Origin: Bacteroidota bacterium
GTDB lineage: Bacteria; Bacteroidota; Bacteroidia; 2-12-FULL-35-15
Assembly (NCBI GenBank): GCA_021323165.1
Contig: JAJTCJ010000017.1
Span: forward strand, 1 to 64,000
Direction: 5' to 3'
Length of the DNA: 64,000 nucleotides
In this document: piece after piece, positions 28,420-36,347 of the stretch
Position numbering within the stretch: position 1 is the first letter of the stretch
Layout: the number at the start of each line of letters is the position of its first letter
Translations under genes and position numbers: made by a program
The notes under the pieces: model-generated
Seen by the model: only the letters and a program-made list of their open reading frames with translations
Told to the model about the DNA's origin: nothing
Database searches by the model: none

Positions 28420-29689
28420 TGCAAGTGATGGATCCGCTTGCAGAATCTCCCTCACAGATGAATAAAGTTGTATCCAGCTTACGTTCATCATTCGAGTTAA
28501 AATGAACTCTGCAGTCACGTAATTTTTTATTATGAAGATTTGATTTCTTAGCGCGTTCACGTGCAAGCTTTTGAATTCCCTGCAGATCCTTACGCTCACG
28601 TTCACTTTGCTGAATCTTCTGTAAAATAGACTGAGCTACTTCCGGATTCTTATGAAGGAAGTTATCAAGCTCCGTTTTCATAAAATCACCAATAAAACTT
28701 TTCACAGATGGTCCTTTTGGCCCGATCTCCTGCGATCCAAGTTTTGTTTTGGTCTGTGACTCAAATACAGGCTCCTGAACTTTAATGCTGACTGCAGCAA
28801 TAATAGATGTTCTTACATCAACCGCTTCAAAATCTTTCTTAAAGAAATCACGAATAGTTTTTACAACGGCTTCACGAAATGCTCCCTGGTGTGTACCACC
28901 CTGTGTTGTATGCTGACCGTTAACAAATGAATAATACTCTTCACCATATTGTTGGTTGCTGTGGGTCATCGCCACTTCAATATCATAACCTTTCAGATGA
29001 ATGGTAGGATATAAAATAGGACCATTAATGTTTTGGGTAAGAAGGTCAAGTAAACCGTTTTCCGAATGGAACTTTTGACCGTTATAGTTTATAGTCAGAC
29101 CGGTATTCAGGTAAGCATAGTTCCATAACATCTTCTCCACATACTCATTGATAAAATGGTAATTTCCAAAAATTGCCTCATCAGGAGTAAAGGTTACGAG
29201 TGTTCCTTTGCGGGCATCAGATGCCGTGAGCTTATCTTCTTTTACTAACTTACCTTTTGTGAACTCAGCAGATTTGGTTTGGTTATCACGGTAAGCCTGA
29301 ACTACGAAATAGCTTGATAATGCATTTACCGCTTTAGTACCTACTCCGTTCAGACCAACAGATTTTTTAAATGCTTCAGAATCGTACTTTGCACCAGTGT
29401 TAATCTTGGACACAACATCCACCAGCTTACCTAATGGAATACCACGGCCATAATCACGTACCCGAACGGTTTTATCTTTAATTGTGATGTCAATGGATTT
29501 TCCATTCCCCATCACAAACTCATCGATACAGTTATCAAGAGTTTCCTTTAAAAGGATATAGATACCGTCATCCGGTGAAGAACCATCACCCAGCTTACCG
29601 ATATACATTCCCGGACGAAGGCGGATGTGTTCATTCCATTCCAGCGTCCTGATACTGTCTTCGTTATATTTTACTTCTTTTTCTGCCAT
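28391..29689 (-). pseudogene. parE: Topoisomerase IV subunit B, N-terminal part (before frame loss)
   Basis: The frame holds the GHKL ATPase and transducer domains of Par[46 protein letters not shown] and QTKTKLGS. It runs into the TOPRIM start [12 protein letters not shown] at about 28424, then goes out of phase ([10 protein letters not shown], stop). In other ParE proteins about 20 residues of the type KSRDV-TQAVFSLRGKPLN separate SGSIT from FGLTKK; here there are 4 bases, so about 56 bases are missing. I took ATG 29689 ([12 protein letters not shown]) because the alternative at 29719 lies inside a repeat element. Confidence 0.88.
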
Positions 29690-29714
29690 TTTGTTTTCTG
29701 TTTTGTGTGTTGCC

Positions 29715-29772
29715 GTCATCCTGAACTTGTTTCAGGATCCGCGCGCAGATTTTGAAACAAGTTCAGAATGAC
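29715..29772. repeat. Interrupted palindrome, GTCATCCTGAACTTG family
   Basis: The arms 29715-29739 and 29748-29772 are 25 bases long and nearly perfectly complementary (GAACTTGTTTCA with TGAAACAAGTTC at the core). It fills the gap between ychF and parE, both on the minus strand. Confidence 0.75.
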
Positions 29773-29794
29773 CTTCGCACAATTAACAATCTAT

Positions 29795-30895
29795 TTACAC
29801 ATTAAACCTGAAATGCATCAGGTCACCATCATTAACCACATATTCTTTTCCTTCTACTCCCATCTTACCTGCTTCCTTACAAGCCGCTTCAGAACCCAAT
29901 CTTACGAAATCTTCGTACTTGATCACCTCAGCACGGATAAAACCTTTTTCAAAATCCGTGTGAATAACTCCGGCTGCCTGTGGTGCTGTCATTCCCTTTT
30001 CAATTGTCCATGCACGTACTTCTTTAACCCCTGCAGTAAAGTAAGTCTGAAGATTAAGTATACGATAAGCAGCTTTGATCAGATGATTTACACCTGGTTC
30101 TGACAAGCCCATCTCTGCTAAGAACATTTGTCGTTCCTCAAAGGTTTCAAGACTTGCTATTTCTGCTTCCATTGCTGCAGTTATTATAAGCACTTCAGCA
30201 TTTTCATCCTTAACAGCTTCCTTCACCTGGTCAACATATTTATTTCCAGTTTTCACTGAAGCCTCATCAACGTTACAAACATACAATACCGGCTTCACGG
30301 TTAATAAATGACAATCAGCAATATATTGCATATCGTTTTCATTCAGATTTGCTGATCTTGCAGATTTACCTTGTTCAAGAAGATTTTTCACATTCACCAA
30401 CACGTCATATGCTTTCTTAGCTTCTTTGTCATTTCCAGTCTTGGCCATTTTCTCCACACGCTTGATCTTTGTTTCAACTGATTCAAGATCCTTTAACTGC
30501 AATTCGGTATCAATGATCTCTTTATCCCTTATCGGATTAACAGAGCCATCCACATGTATGACATTGTCATCATCAAAGCAGCGCAATACATGAATGATCG
30601 CATTTGTCTCACGAATATTGGCAAGGAACTTATTCCCAAGGCCTTCTCCTTTACTGGCTCCTTTTACCAGACCTGCAATATCTACTATTTCCACTGTAGT
30701 TGGAACCACTCTCTCCGGTTTTACCAAACCTTCCAAAACAGCTAAACGCTCATCAGGAACGGTGATCACCCCTACGTTCGGCTCTATAGTACAAAAAGGA
30801 AAATTAGCCGCCTGGGCTTTTGCATTCGATAAACAATTAAACAAAGTTGATTTCCCCACGTTTGGTAAACCCACTATTCCACACTGTAAAGCCAT
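29795..30895 (-). CDS. ychF: Redox-regulated ATPase YchF (Obg-family)
   Basis: A 366-aa P-loop protein matching YchF from end to end. It has the Walker A motif GLPNVGKST (about residues 8-16), the switch sequence FCTIEPNVGVITVPDERL, DIAGLVKGASKGEGLGNKFL (G3 region), the NVDE motif in place of NKxD (ATP preference), a coiled-coil insertion (about 135-200) and a C-terminal TGS domain (AWTIEKGMTAPQAAGVIHTDF). YchF binds ribosomes and influences translation and oxidative-stress response. The minus-strand box at 31038 is a good promoter candidate. It is a conserved single-copy gene and looks complete. Confidence 0.97.
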   Translation of the reverse strand: MALQCGIVGLPNVGKSTLFNCLSNAKAQAANFPFCTIEPNVGVITVPDERLAVLEGLVKPERVVPTTVEIVDIAGLVKGASKGEGLGNKFLANIRETNAIIHVLRCFDDDNVIHVDGSVNPIRDKEIIDTELQLKDLESVETKIKRVEKMAKTGNDKEAKKAYDVLVNVKNLLEQGKSARSANLNENDMQYIADCHLLTVKPVLYVCNVDEASVKTGNKYVDQVKEAVKDENAEVLIITAAMEAEIASLETFEERQMFLAEMGLSEPGVNHLIKAAYRILNLQTYFTAGVKEVRAWTIEKGMTAPQAAGVIHTDFEKGFIRAEVIKYEDFVRLGSEAACKEAGKMGVEGKEYVVNDGDLMHFRFNV

Positions 30896-30918
30896 ATTTT
30901 CTTAATTAATGATTTGGT

Positions 30919-31013
30919 AAATTAGAGATTTGGAGAATTATTGATTTCGAATTAAAACATGAATTATCAGGTAAACACAAGTACACTTCAACAATTCTCT
31001 ATTTCTCCAATTT
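30919..31013. repeat. Interrupted inverted repeat in the ychF-tkt intergenic region
   Basis: The arms 30919-30943 (AAATTAGAGATTTGGAGAAT...) and 30989-31013 (...ATTCTCTATTTCTCCAATTT) are about 25 bases and imperfectly complementary across 45 bases. Together with two promoters and an operator-like direct repeat, it accounts for most of the 300-base gap 30896-31195; I see no further gene there. It lies inside the predicted ychF leader, where it could form a long hairpin. Confidence 0.6.
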
Positions 31014-31037
31014 TTAATCCCCTTAGATTTCAGCCCG

Positions 31038-31045
31038 CAAATATA
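31038..31045 (-). promoter_or_regulatory. Bacteroidota -7 box for ychF
   Basis: Read on the minus strand the bases are TATATTTG, a full match to TAnnTTTG. Start of transcription would be near 31032, giving a leader of about 135 bases that contains the inverted repeat at 30919-31013. Confidence 0.5.
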
Positions 31046-31094
31046 GCCAACTAAGCACTTTTAAAAAACCCTTATCCCCCTTAATTTCCTTGAG

Positions 31095-31128
31095 TTTTCA
31101 ACAATACACCTATATTTTCAACAATACA
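31095..31128. promoter_or_regulatory. 14-bp direct repeat with 20-bp period, operator-like
   Basis: TTTTCAACAATACA occurs at 31095-31108 and again at 31115-31128, a period of 20 bases or nearly two DNA turns. It lies 21-55 bases upstream of the -7 box at 31150 of the transketolase operon, where an activator or repressor dimer pair would bind. No regulator is identified. Confidence 0.5.
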
Positions 31129-31149
31129 TGAAAGGCTTGCAAAAAGTGG

Positions 31150-31157
31150 TACTTTTG
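31150..31157 (+). promoter_or_regulatory. Bacteroidota -7 box for the transketolase operon
   Basis: TACTTTTG matches TAnnTTTG and ends 38 bases before the first transketolase ATG. No -33 TTTG is seen at the usual spacing, which fits a promoter that needs an activator. Confidence 0.5.
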
Positions 31158-31195
31158 AACGCTTAGAACAAAAACCGACAATAATCCAAGTTTAT

Positions 31196-32047
31196 ATGGC
31201 ATCCACAGCAGAATTAGAAAAGATTGTATCTCAGGTAAGAAGAGACATTGTTAGAATGGTACATGCAGTAAATTCAGGTCATCCGGGTGGTTCACTGGGA
31301 TGTGCCGAGTATTTCACTGCTCTCTACTTCGAAATTATGAAACATGAACCTTCTAAATTCAATATGGATGGCAAAGGAGAAGATGTTTTTTTCCTTTCAA
31401 ATGGACATATCTCACCGGTGTTTTACAGTGTTCTTGCCAGATCAGGATATTTTCCCGTAAAAGAACTTGCTACATTCCGTAAACTGGATTCTCGTTTACA
31501 GGGACATCCTACAACTCACGAAGGACTACCGGGAGTTCGTGTTGCATCAGGCTCTTTAGGCCAGGGACTTTCGGTGGGTATCGGTGCTGCATTGGCGAAA
31601 AAACTGAATAAGGATAATAGCATTGTATATACTCTCCACGGTGATGGAGAACTTCAGGAAGGACAGATCTGGGAAGCTGCAATGTATGCTTCCGCAAAAA
31701 AAGTGGATAACATCATTTCAACAGTTGATATGAACGGACAGCAGATTGATGGCTCAACTGATCAGGTATTACCAATGGGAAGCCTTCGTGCAAAGTTCGA
31801 AGCTTTTGGCTGGGATGTACTCGACCTTGAAAGAGGAAATAATATTTCTTCTGTTGTTGCAGCTCTTAAACAAGCAAAAGAACATACAGGAAAAGGAAAG
31901 CCGGTTATGATCCTTATGAAAACAGAAATGGGCCATGGAGTCGACTTCATGATGGGAAGCCACAAATGGCACGGTGTTGCGCCTAACGATGAACAATTGG
32001 CACAGGCTTTGACCCAAAACCACCTCGATGACGAAAAGGATTACTAA
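31196..32047 (+). CDS. Transketolase, N-terminal (thiamine-diphosphate binding) subunit
   Basis: A 283-aa protein equal to the first domain of transketolase. It has VNSGHPGGSLGCAEY, GSLGQGLSVGIGAAL, and the ThDP/Mg motif GDGELQEGQIWEAAMYA ending in DMNGQQIDG. In many Bacteroidota and archaea transketolase is encoded as two genes; the second subunit lies at 33545-34501. Together they shift two-carbon units in the non-oxidative pentose phosphate pathway. Here a VWA-domain gene lies between the halves. All three genes are codirectional and closely spaced, so one transcript from the 31150 promoter is likely. Confidence 0.95.
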   Translation: MASTAELEKIVSQVRRDIVRMVHAVNSGHPGGSLGCAEYFTALYFEIMKHEPSKFNMDGKGEDVFFLSNGHISPVFYSVLARSGYFPVKELATFRKLDSRLQGHPTTHEGLPGVRVASGSLGQGLSVGIGAALAKKLNKDNSIVYTLHGDGELQEGQIWEAAMYASAKKVDNIISTVDMNGQQIDGSTDQVLPMGSLRAKFEAFGWDVLDLERGNNISSVVAALKQAKEHTGKGKPVMILMKTEMGHGVDFMMGSHKWHGVAPNDEQLAQALTQNHLDDEKDY

Positions 32048-32132
32048 TCTTCATTAAAAAATTCCTAAGTCAAAATTCAAAGTTAATAACCCAAATATGC
32101 ATTTCAGAAAAAAACCATTGCTTTTCAATAAG

Positions 32133-33500
32133 ATGAGAACCGTTTTTCTTCTGACTTTTGCCTTACTCACTTTTATCTTACCGGCCCAGCCAGCAAAACC
32201 TCTTACCAGAATTGAGTTTGTCTTTGATGCATCATTCAGTATGTTCGGACAATGGCAAAGCGGAATGAAAATGGATATTGCCAAGAAAATGCTTACCGAA
32301 TTTCTTGACAGTTTAAAAACAGTGAACAACTTAGAAATTGCTTTTCGTTGTTACGGCCACCAGGTTCCTTTACGCCCCGAAAGAAGCTGCACTGACACAA
32401 GATTAGAAGTACCTTTTCATCCGAATACGCGAAACAACGTTCTTCTGATAAAGAATAAGTTAAAAACGATACTTCCAAAAGGAACTACCCCGATCGCCTA
32501 CACACTTGAACAATGCGGTGGCGACTTTCCTACTCCTTCAAATCCTAATCTAAGAAACATCATCATTCTGATCACTGACGGAATTGAAGAATGCGATGGC
32601 GACCCTTGCGCTGTTTCGCTAGCTCTCCAGAAAAAAGGGATCATCCTCAAACCTTTTGTTATTGGTATTGGTATGGACCAAAGCTATCTGAATACATTTG
32701 GCTGCATGGGAAAGTTTTATGATGCTTCTACTGAAGCCAGCTTTAAGAATATCCTGAATATTGTCATTTCTCAGGCAATGAACAATACAACAGTGCAGGT
32801 AAATCTGAATGATCAGATTGGAAAACCAACTGAAACAGACGTGAATATGACCTTTTACGATGAGAACTCAGGTTTGATCAGATATAATTACATGCACTCT
32901 ATTAATAATAAAGGCGTTCCGGATACAGTGGGTATTGATCCTATCGGAACCTACAAAATGGTTGTTCATACCATTCCTCCGCTAGAAAAGAAAGGAATCG
33001 AACTTATACCAGGAAAACACAATATTATAGCTGTTGATGCTCCTCAGGGCTATATAAATCTTAAAACCTCTGGAAATTATCCTCCTGCATGCATAATCCG
33101 AAAGCATGGAGATATGCAGACCATTCACCTCCAGCAATTCAATACCACCGAAAAATTCATTGTTGGCAAATACGATCTTGAGATCCTGACTCTTCCCCGG
33201 ATAAAGCTCAACAAGACGGATGTTTCTCAAAGCAAAACAACTACCATCGAAATACCTCAGGCTGGTATAGCAACTATTGCAAAACCCAGTGAAGGCCCCG
33301 GCAGCTTATATGTTGAAGAGAATAATGTATTGGTCTGGATCGCCAATCTTAATAGTTCACTTACCCAGGAAACCTTTATCTTACAACCAGGAAAATATCG
33401 GGTTGAATACCGTCCTAAAAGTGCAAAAGAATCGATTTATACAGTTGAAAGAAGATTTAAGATCGACTCAGGAATCTCAACTCCTGTAAAATTATACTAA
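32133..33500 (+). CDS. Secreted von Willebrand factor A (VWA) domain protein
   Basis: A 455-aa protein with a signal peptide (MRTVFLLTFALLTFILPAQP); I chose ATG 32133 for this reason, while ATG 32097 adds 12 residues. The VWA domain (about 25-215) has a complete MIDAS: DASFS at about residue 32, a Thr in PKGTTPIAYTLE and Asp in ITDGIEECDGDPC, so a metal ion can be bound. The domain is rich in Cys pairs (CYGHQ, CTDTR, CDGDPC), which fits export. The C-terminal 240 residues look like beta-sandwich repeats without a sorting signal. It lies between the two transketolase genes (85 bases after the first, 44 before the second). Similar proteins act in surface binding; the ligand is unknown. Confidence 0.85.
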   Translation: MRTVFLLTFALLTFILPAQPAKPLTRIEFVFDASFSMFGQWQSGMKMDIAKKMLTEFLDSLKTVNNLEIAFRCYGHQVPLRPERSCTDTRLEVPFHPNTRNNVLLIKNKLKTILPKGTTPIAYTLEQCGGDFPTPSNPNLRNIIILITDGIEECDGDPCAVSLALQKKGIILKPFVIGIGMDQSYLNTFGCMGKFYDASTEASFKNILNIVISQAMNNTTVQVNLNDQIGKPTETDVNMTFYDENSGLIRYNYMHSINNKGVPDTVGIDPIGTYKMVVHTIPPLEKKGIELIPGKHNIIAVDAPQGYINLKTSGNYPPACIIRKHGDMQTIHLQQFNTTEKFIVGKYDLEILTLPRIKLNKTDVSQSKTTTIEIPQAGIATIAKPSEGPGSLYVEENNVLVWIANLNSSLTQETFILQPGKYRVEYRPKSAKESIYTVERRFKIDSGISTPVKLY

Positions 33501-33544
33501 ACTGATTAACAGCAAAATATACAACTTATTTAAACATAAAAACA

Positions 33545-34501
33545 ATGAAAAAATTTACTTACACCGAAAAAAAAGATACACGTTCAGGTTTTGGAGCCGG
33601 TTTGTCAGAATTAGGAAAAACCAATCCTAATGTTGTAGCTCTTTGTGCTGATCTTACCGGATCATTAAAGATGGATGCATTTGCAAAAGATCATCCGGAG
33701 CGCTTTTTTCAGGTAGGTATAGCGGAGGCGAATATGATAGGAATTGCTGCGGGTTTAACGATTGGTGGTAAGATTCCTTTCACCGGAACATTTGCTAATT
33801 TTTCTACCGGAAGGGTCTATGATCAGATCCGGCAATCTGTTGCATATTCAGGCAAAAATGTAAAGATCTGCGCCTCTCACGCAGGTTTAACTCTCGGAGA
33901 GGATGGAGCAACCCATCAGATACTTGAAGATCTGGGACTTATGAAAATGCTGCCTGGAATGACCGTAATAAATCCCTGCGACTTTAACCAGACAAAAGCG
34001 GCAACCATTGCAATAGCAGACCATGAAGGGCCGGTTTATCTCCGTTTTGGCCGTCCAACAGTTCCTAACTTCACCCCTGCTGATCAGAAGTTTGAAATTG
34101 GAAAGGCCGTGATCTTAAATGAAGGGACCGATGTAACTATTTTTGCTACAGGCCACTTGGTTTGGAAAGCAATTGAAGCTGGAGAGCAGCTTTCTGCTAA
34201 AGGTATCAGTGTTGAAATAATAAATATCCATACAATTAAACCATTGGATAATGAAGCAGTCCTAGCATCGGCTAAAAAGACCGGATGTGTGGTTACTGCT
34301 GAAGAGCACCAGATGAACGGAGGATTAGGTGACAGTATTGCTCAGCTTCTGGCACGTGAACTTCCTACTCCACTTGAGATGGTTGCAGTGAATGATAGTT
34401 TCGGAGAAAGCGGGACACCGGATCAGCTGATGACAAAATATGGTTTGGATGCCATTAATATCGTTAATGCCGTTGAGCGAGTAATAAAAAGAAAAAGTTA
34501 A
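33545..34501 (+). CDS. Transketolase, C-terminal (pyrimidine-binding and C-terminal domain) subunit
   Basis: A 318-aa protein matching domains two and three of transketolase. It shows DLTGSLKMDAFAKDHPERFFQVGIAEANMIGIAAGL with the catalytic Glu of the GIAE motif, CASHAGLTLGEDGATHQ, MTVINPCDFNQTKAA, and a C-terminal Rossmann-like domain (TDVTIFATGHLV through VVTAEEHQMNGGLGDSIAQ). It completes the enzyme started at 31196. A 60-base spacer downstream holds an imperfect hairpin (GTTAAAAGGTTA with TAACTTTTAAC) before the sigma factor gene. Confidence 0.95.
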   Translation: MKKFTYTEKKDTRSGFGAGLSELGKTNPNVVALCADLTGSLKMDAFAKDHPERFFQVGIAEANMIGIAAGLTIGGKIPFTGTFANFSTGRVYDQIRQSVAYSGKNVKICASHAGLTLGEDGATHQILEDLGLMKMLPGMTVINPCDFNQTKAATIAIADHEGPVYLRFGRPTVPNFTPADQKFEIGKAVILNEGTDVTIFATGHLVWKAIEAGEQLSAKGISVEIINIHTIKPLDNEAVLASAKKTGCVVTAEEHQMNGGLGDSIAQLLARELPTPLEMVAVNDSFGESGTPDQLMTKYGLDAINIVNAVERVIKRKS

Positions 34502-34560
34502 AGGTTGCCCGTTAAAAGGTTAGGTACGTACCCATTAACTTTTAACCTTTAACGAATAAC

Positions 34561-35103
34561 ATGAATTCCGATAAAGAGCTTTTAATAAAATTCAGAGATC
34601 CCGAAACACGTAATTACGCGTTTAACCTGCTCGTCCGCGAATATCAAAAAAGGCTTTACTGGCACATCAGAAAAATCCTCATCGACCACGATGACAGTAA
34701 TGATGTGCTTCAGAATGTATTTATCAAGGTCTGGAAAAATCTCGATGCTTTCAAAGAAGAATCCCAGCTCTATACCTGGCTTTACAGAATAGCCACCAAC
34801 GAATCTATCACTTTTTTAAATCAAAAAAAGAAACGAGCCGGCATTCCAATGGATGATGTTTCTGATTTCTTAGCGGCTAACCTGGAAAGCGATCATTACT
34901 TCAAGGGCGATGAGATCCAGGCTAAGCTTCAGAAAGCAATTCTCACCCTGCCCGATAAACAGCGCATTGTTTTTAACATGAGGTATTTTGATGAGATCAA
35001 ATACGAAGAAATGAGTGAGATCCTTGAAACATCCGTAGGCGCATTAAAAGCATCCTATCATCATGCAGTAAAAAAAGTGGAAGATCATTTAAAGAACCAT
35101 TAA
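34561..35103 (+). CDS. ECF-type RNA polymerase sigma factor
   Basis: A 180-aa sigma-70-family protein with region 2 (about 20-90: DVLQNVFIKVWKNLDAFKEESQLYTWLYRIATNESITFL) and region 4 (about 115-175: LPDKQRIVFNMRYFDEIKYEEMSEILETSVGALKASYHHAVKKVE). No region 3 is present, as usual for ECF sigmas. It directs polymerase to a specific regulon. The next two genes encode a membrane protein and a periplasmic protein of types usually found behind such sigmas in Bacteroidota, so the three form a signalling unit. Spacers are 32 and 15 bases. Confidence 0.94.
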   Translation: MNSDKELLIKFRDPETRNYAFNLLVREYQKRLYWHIRKILIDHDDSNDVLQNVFIKVWKNLDAFKEESQLYTWLYRIATNESITFLNQKKKRAGIPMDDVSDFLAANLESDHYFKGDEIQAKLQKAILTLPDKQRIVFNMRYFDEIKYEEMSEILETSVGALKASYHHAVKKVEDHLKNH

Positions 35104-35135
35104 ACCTTTATCAATATTAAGGCTCAAAGAATCAA

Positions 35136-35702
35136 ATGAATCCTAACATAACAGATAACAATTTTAATGAAGGACCTGGTCCTTCTTTCGGAGAAGGAAA
35201 CAAAAACCCCTTCAGAACTGAGGCGGACTATTTTGAGAACTTTGCAGAAAGTATTTCAGGTAAGATCGAAATTCATGAAGAATTGAAAAATGAAGCGCCT
35301 CTTTTAAGCAGCATCCCTAAATACAATCCATTTATAACTCCAAAAGGTTATTTTGATGAGCTTCCATCATCTGTTCAGGAAAAATGCCTCATCACGACCT
35401 CCGGTTATTCTTTTTTTGAAATATTGAAATTGATCTTCCGGCCTAATTTTGCTATTCCGGTAGTTCTGGTAATCGTTTTGGCTTTTACAGCTATTCGCTA
35501 CATAGATAATGACCCTATAGAAAAAGTAGTGGCTCAAGAATTAAATATTGATGATCATCTACTTAATATTGATGAATCGGTTATTATTGAAGCCCTTGCT
35601 TCTGCTTCCACAAAAGAAATGGAAATGGATCCTGAAAATGAGCTCATAAAAGATTATCTGCTGGATAATAATATAGAAGAAGATCTTAACAACGAATTAT
35701 AA
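35136..35702 (+). CDS. Membrane protein of the ECF sigma operon, putative anti-sigma factor
   Basis: A 188-aa protein with one membrane helix (about 109-125: AIPVVLVIVLAFTAIRYI). The cytoplasmic N-terminal part carries two copies of one motif, NPFRTEADYFENFAESISGKI (24-44) and NPFITPKGYFDELPSSVQEKC (64-84), typical of proteins encoded after ECF sigmas in Bacteroidota. The acidic C-terminal part (about 126-188) would face the periplasm. By position and topology it may hold the sigma factor at the membrane, although no classical anti-sigma zinc motif is present. That role is inferred. Confidence 0.75.
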   Translation: MNPNITDNNFNEGPGPSFGEGNKNPFRTEADYFENFAESISGKIEIHEELKNEAPLLSSIPKYNPFITPKGYFDELPSSVQEKCLITTSGYSFFEILKLIFRPNFAIPVVLVIVLAFTAIRYIDNDPIEKVVAQELNIDDHLLNIDESVIIEALASASTKEMEMDPENELIKDYLLDNNIEEDLNNEL

Positions 35703-35717
35703 AAAACAATATCCCCT

Positions 35718-36209
35718 ATGAAAACAATATTATTAAGACATTGCATCATTATTTCATTGATTTGCTTTTCTGCTCCTTCTTTCGCACAGCTTACCACGTC
35801 TAAAAATAAAGTCGCACGGGAAGAAAGACGGGATAATATTGAATCAATGAAGATCGCTTTCCTGACTAAAAAACTGGATCTGACTCCCGAAGAAGCACAA
35901 CAGTTCTGGCCTGTATATAATCAGTATACTGATAAACTGCAGGAATTGCGCAAAAAGCACCGTTTGGAAAACAAAGATGCGAAGCACAATTTTGATATTA
36001 TGACTGATAAAGAAGTTGAGCAAACCGTAGACAATGAAATGGCTTTTCGTCAAAAGGAGATCGATATTCAAAAAGACTATCATTCAAAATTCAAAGCAGT
36101 ACTCCCAATCAAAAAGGTTGCAAAACTATATCAGGCGGAAGAACAGTTTAAGCGTGTACTTCTTGATAAATTAAAAAGAGATCAGCCTCCGGTGAGGGAA
36201 AATAATTAG
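35718..36209 (+). CDS. Periplasmic 'sensor of ECF-type sigma factor' protein (Spy/CpxP-like)
   Basis: A 163-aa protein with a signal peptide (about 1-24, ending PSFAQ). The rest is all-helical and charged, with the family motif LTKKLDLTPEEAQQFWPVYNQY, similar to the LTxxQ region of Spy/CpxP chaperones, and a long helix KLQELRKKHRLENKDAK. In Bacteroidota annotation such proteins are called sensors of ECF-type sigma factors. It would sit in the periplasm and could report envelope stress to the membrane protein upstream. It is the last gene of the operon. Confidence 0.85.
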   Translation: MKTILLRHCIIISLICFSAPSFAQLTTSKNKVAREERRDNIESMKIAFLTKKLDLTPEEAQQFWPVYNQYTDKLQELRKKHRLENKDAKHNFDIMTDKEVEQTVDNEMAFRQKEIDIQKDYHSKFKAVLPIKKVAKLYQAEEQFKRVLLDKLKRDQPPVRENN

Positions 36210-36211
36210 TT

Positions 36212-36341
36212 AATGGTTAATTGGTTATTAGGCTGTGTATCAATTTGAGAACAATCGTATTAGTGGTTTTACTTTTCGTGACGGTAATAAGATCCTCAAT
36301 TTTTAAATATGGCCTAAATAACTATTAACTAATTAACCATT
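36212..36341. repeat. Interrupted palindrome between the convergent sensor gene and xerD
   Basis: AATGGTTAATTGGTTATTAGGC (36212-36233) is imperfectly complementary to 36312-36341 (GCCTAAATAACTATT... ATTAACCATT), across 78 bases. It spans almost the whole gap and may serve as a two-sided terminator. Similar GGTTAATTGGTTA-type sequence lies near 63390. Confidence 0.55.
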
Positions 36342-36347
36342 CTCCAA

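Noticed and set aside
28417-28605. ATG-initiated extension of the parE C-terminal frame to 28605
   Set aside because: Residues upstream of FGLTKK have no ParE similarity; they are the conserved N-terminal part's DNA read out of phase.
34501-34560. Hairpin between the transketolase and sigma genes as a regulatory RNA
   Set aside because: Arms are short and imperfect and a simple terminator or spacer explains it as well.
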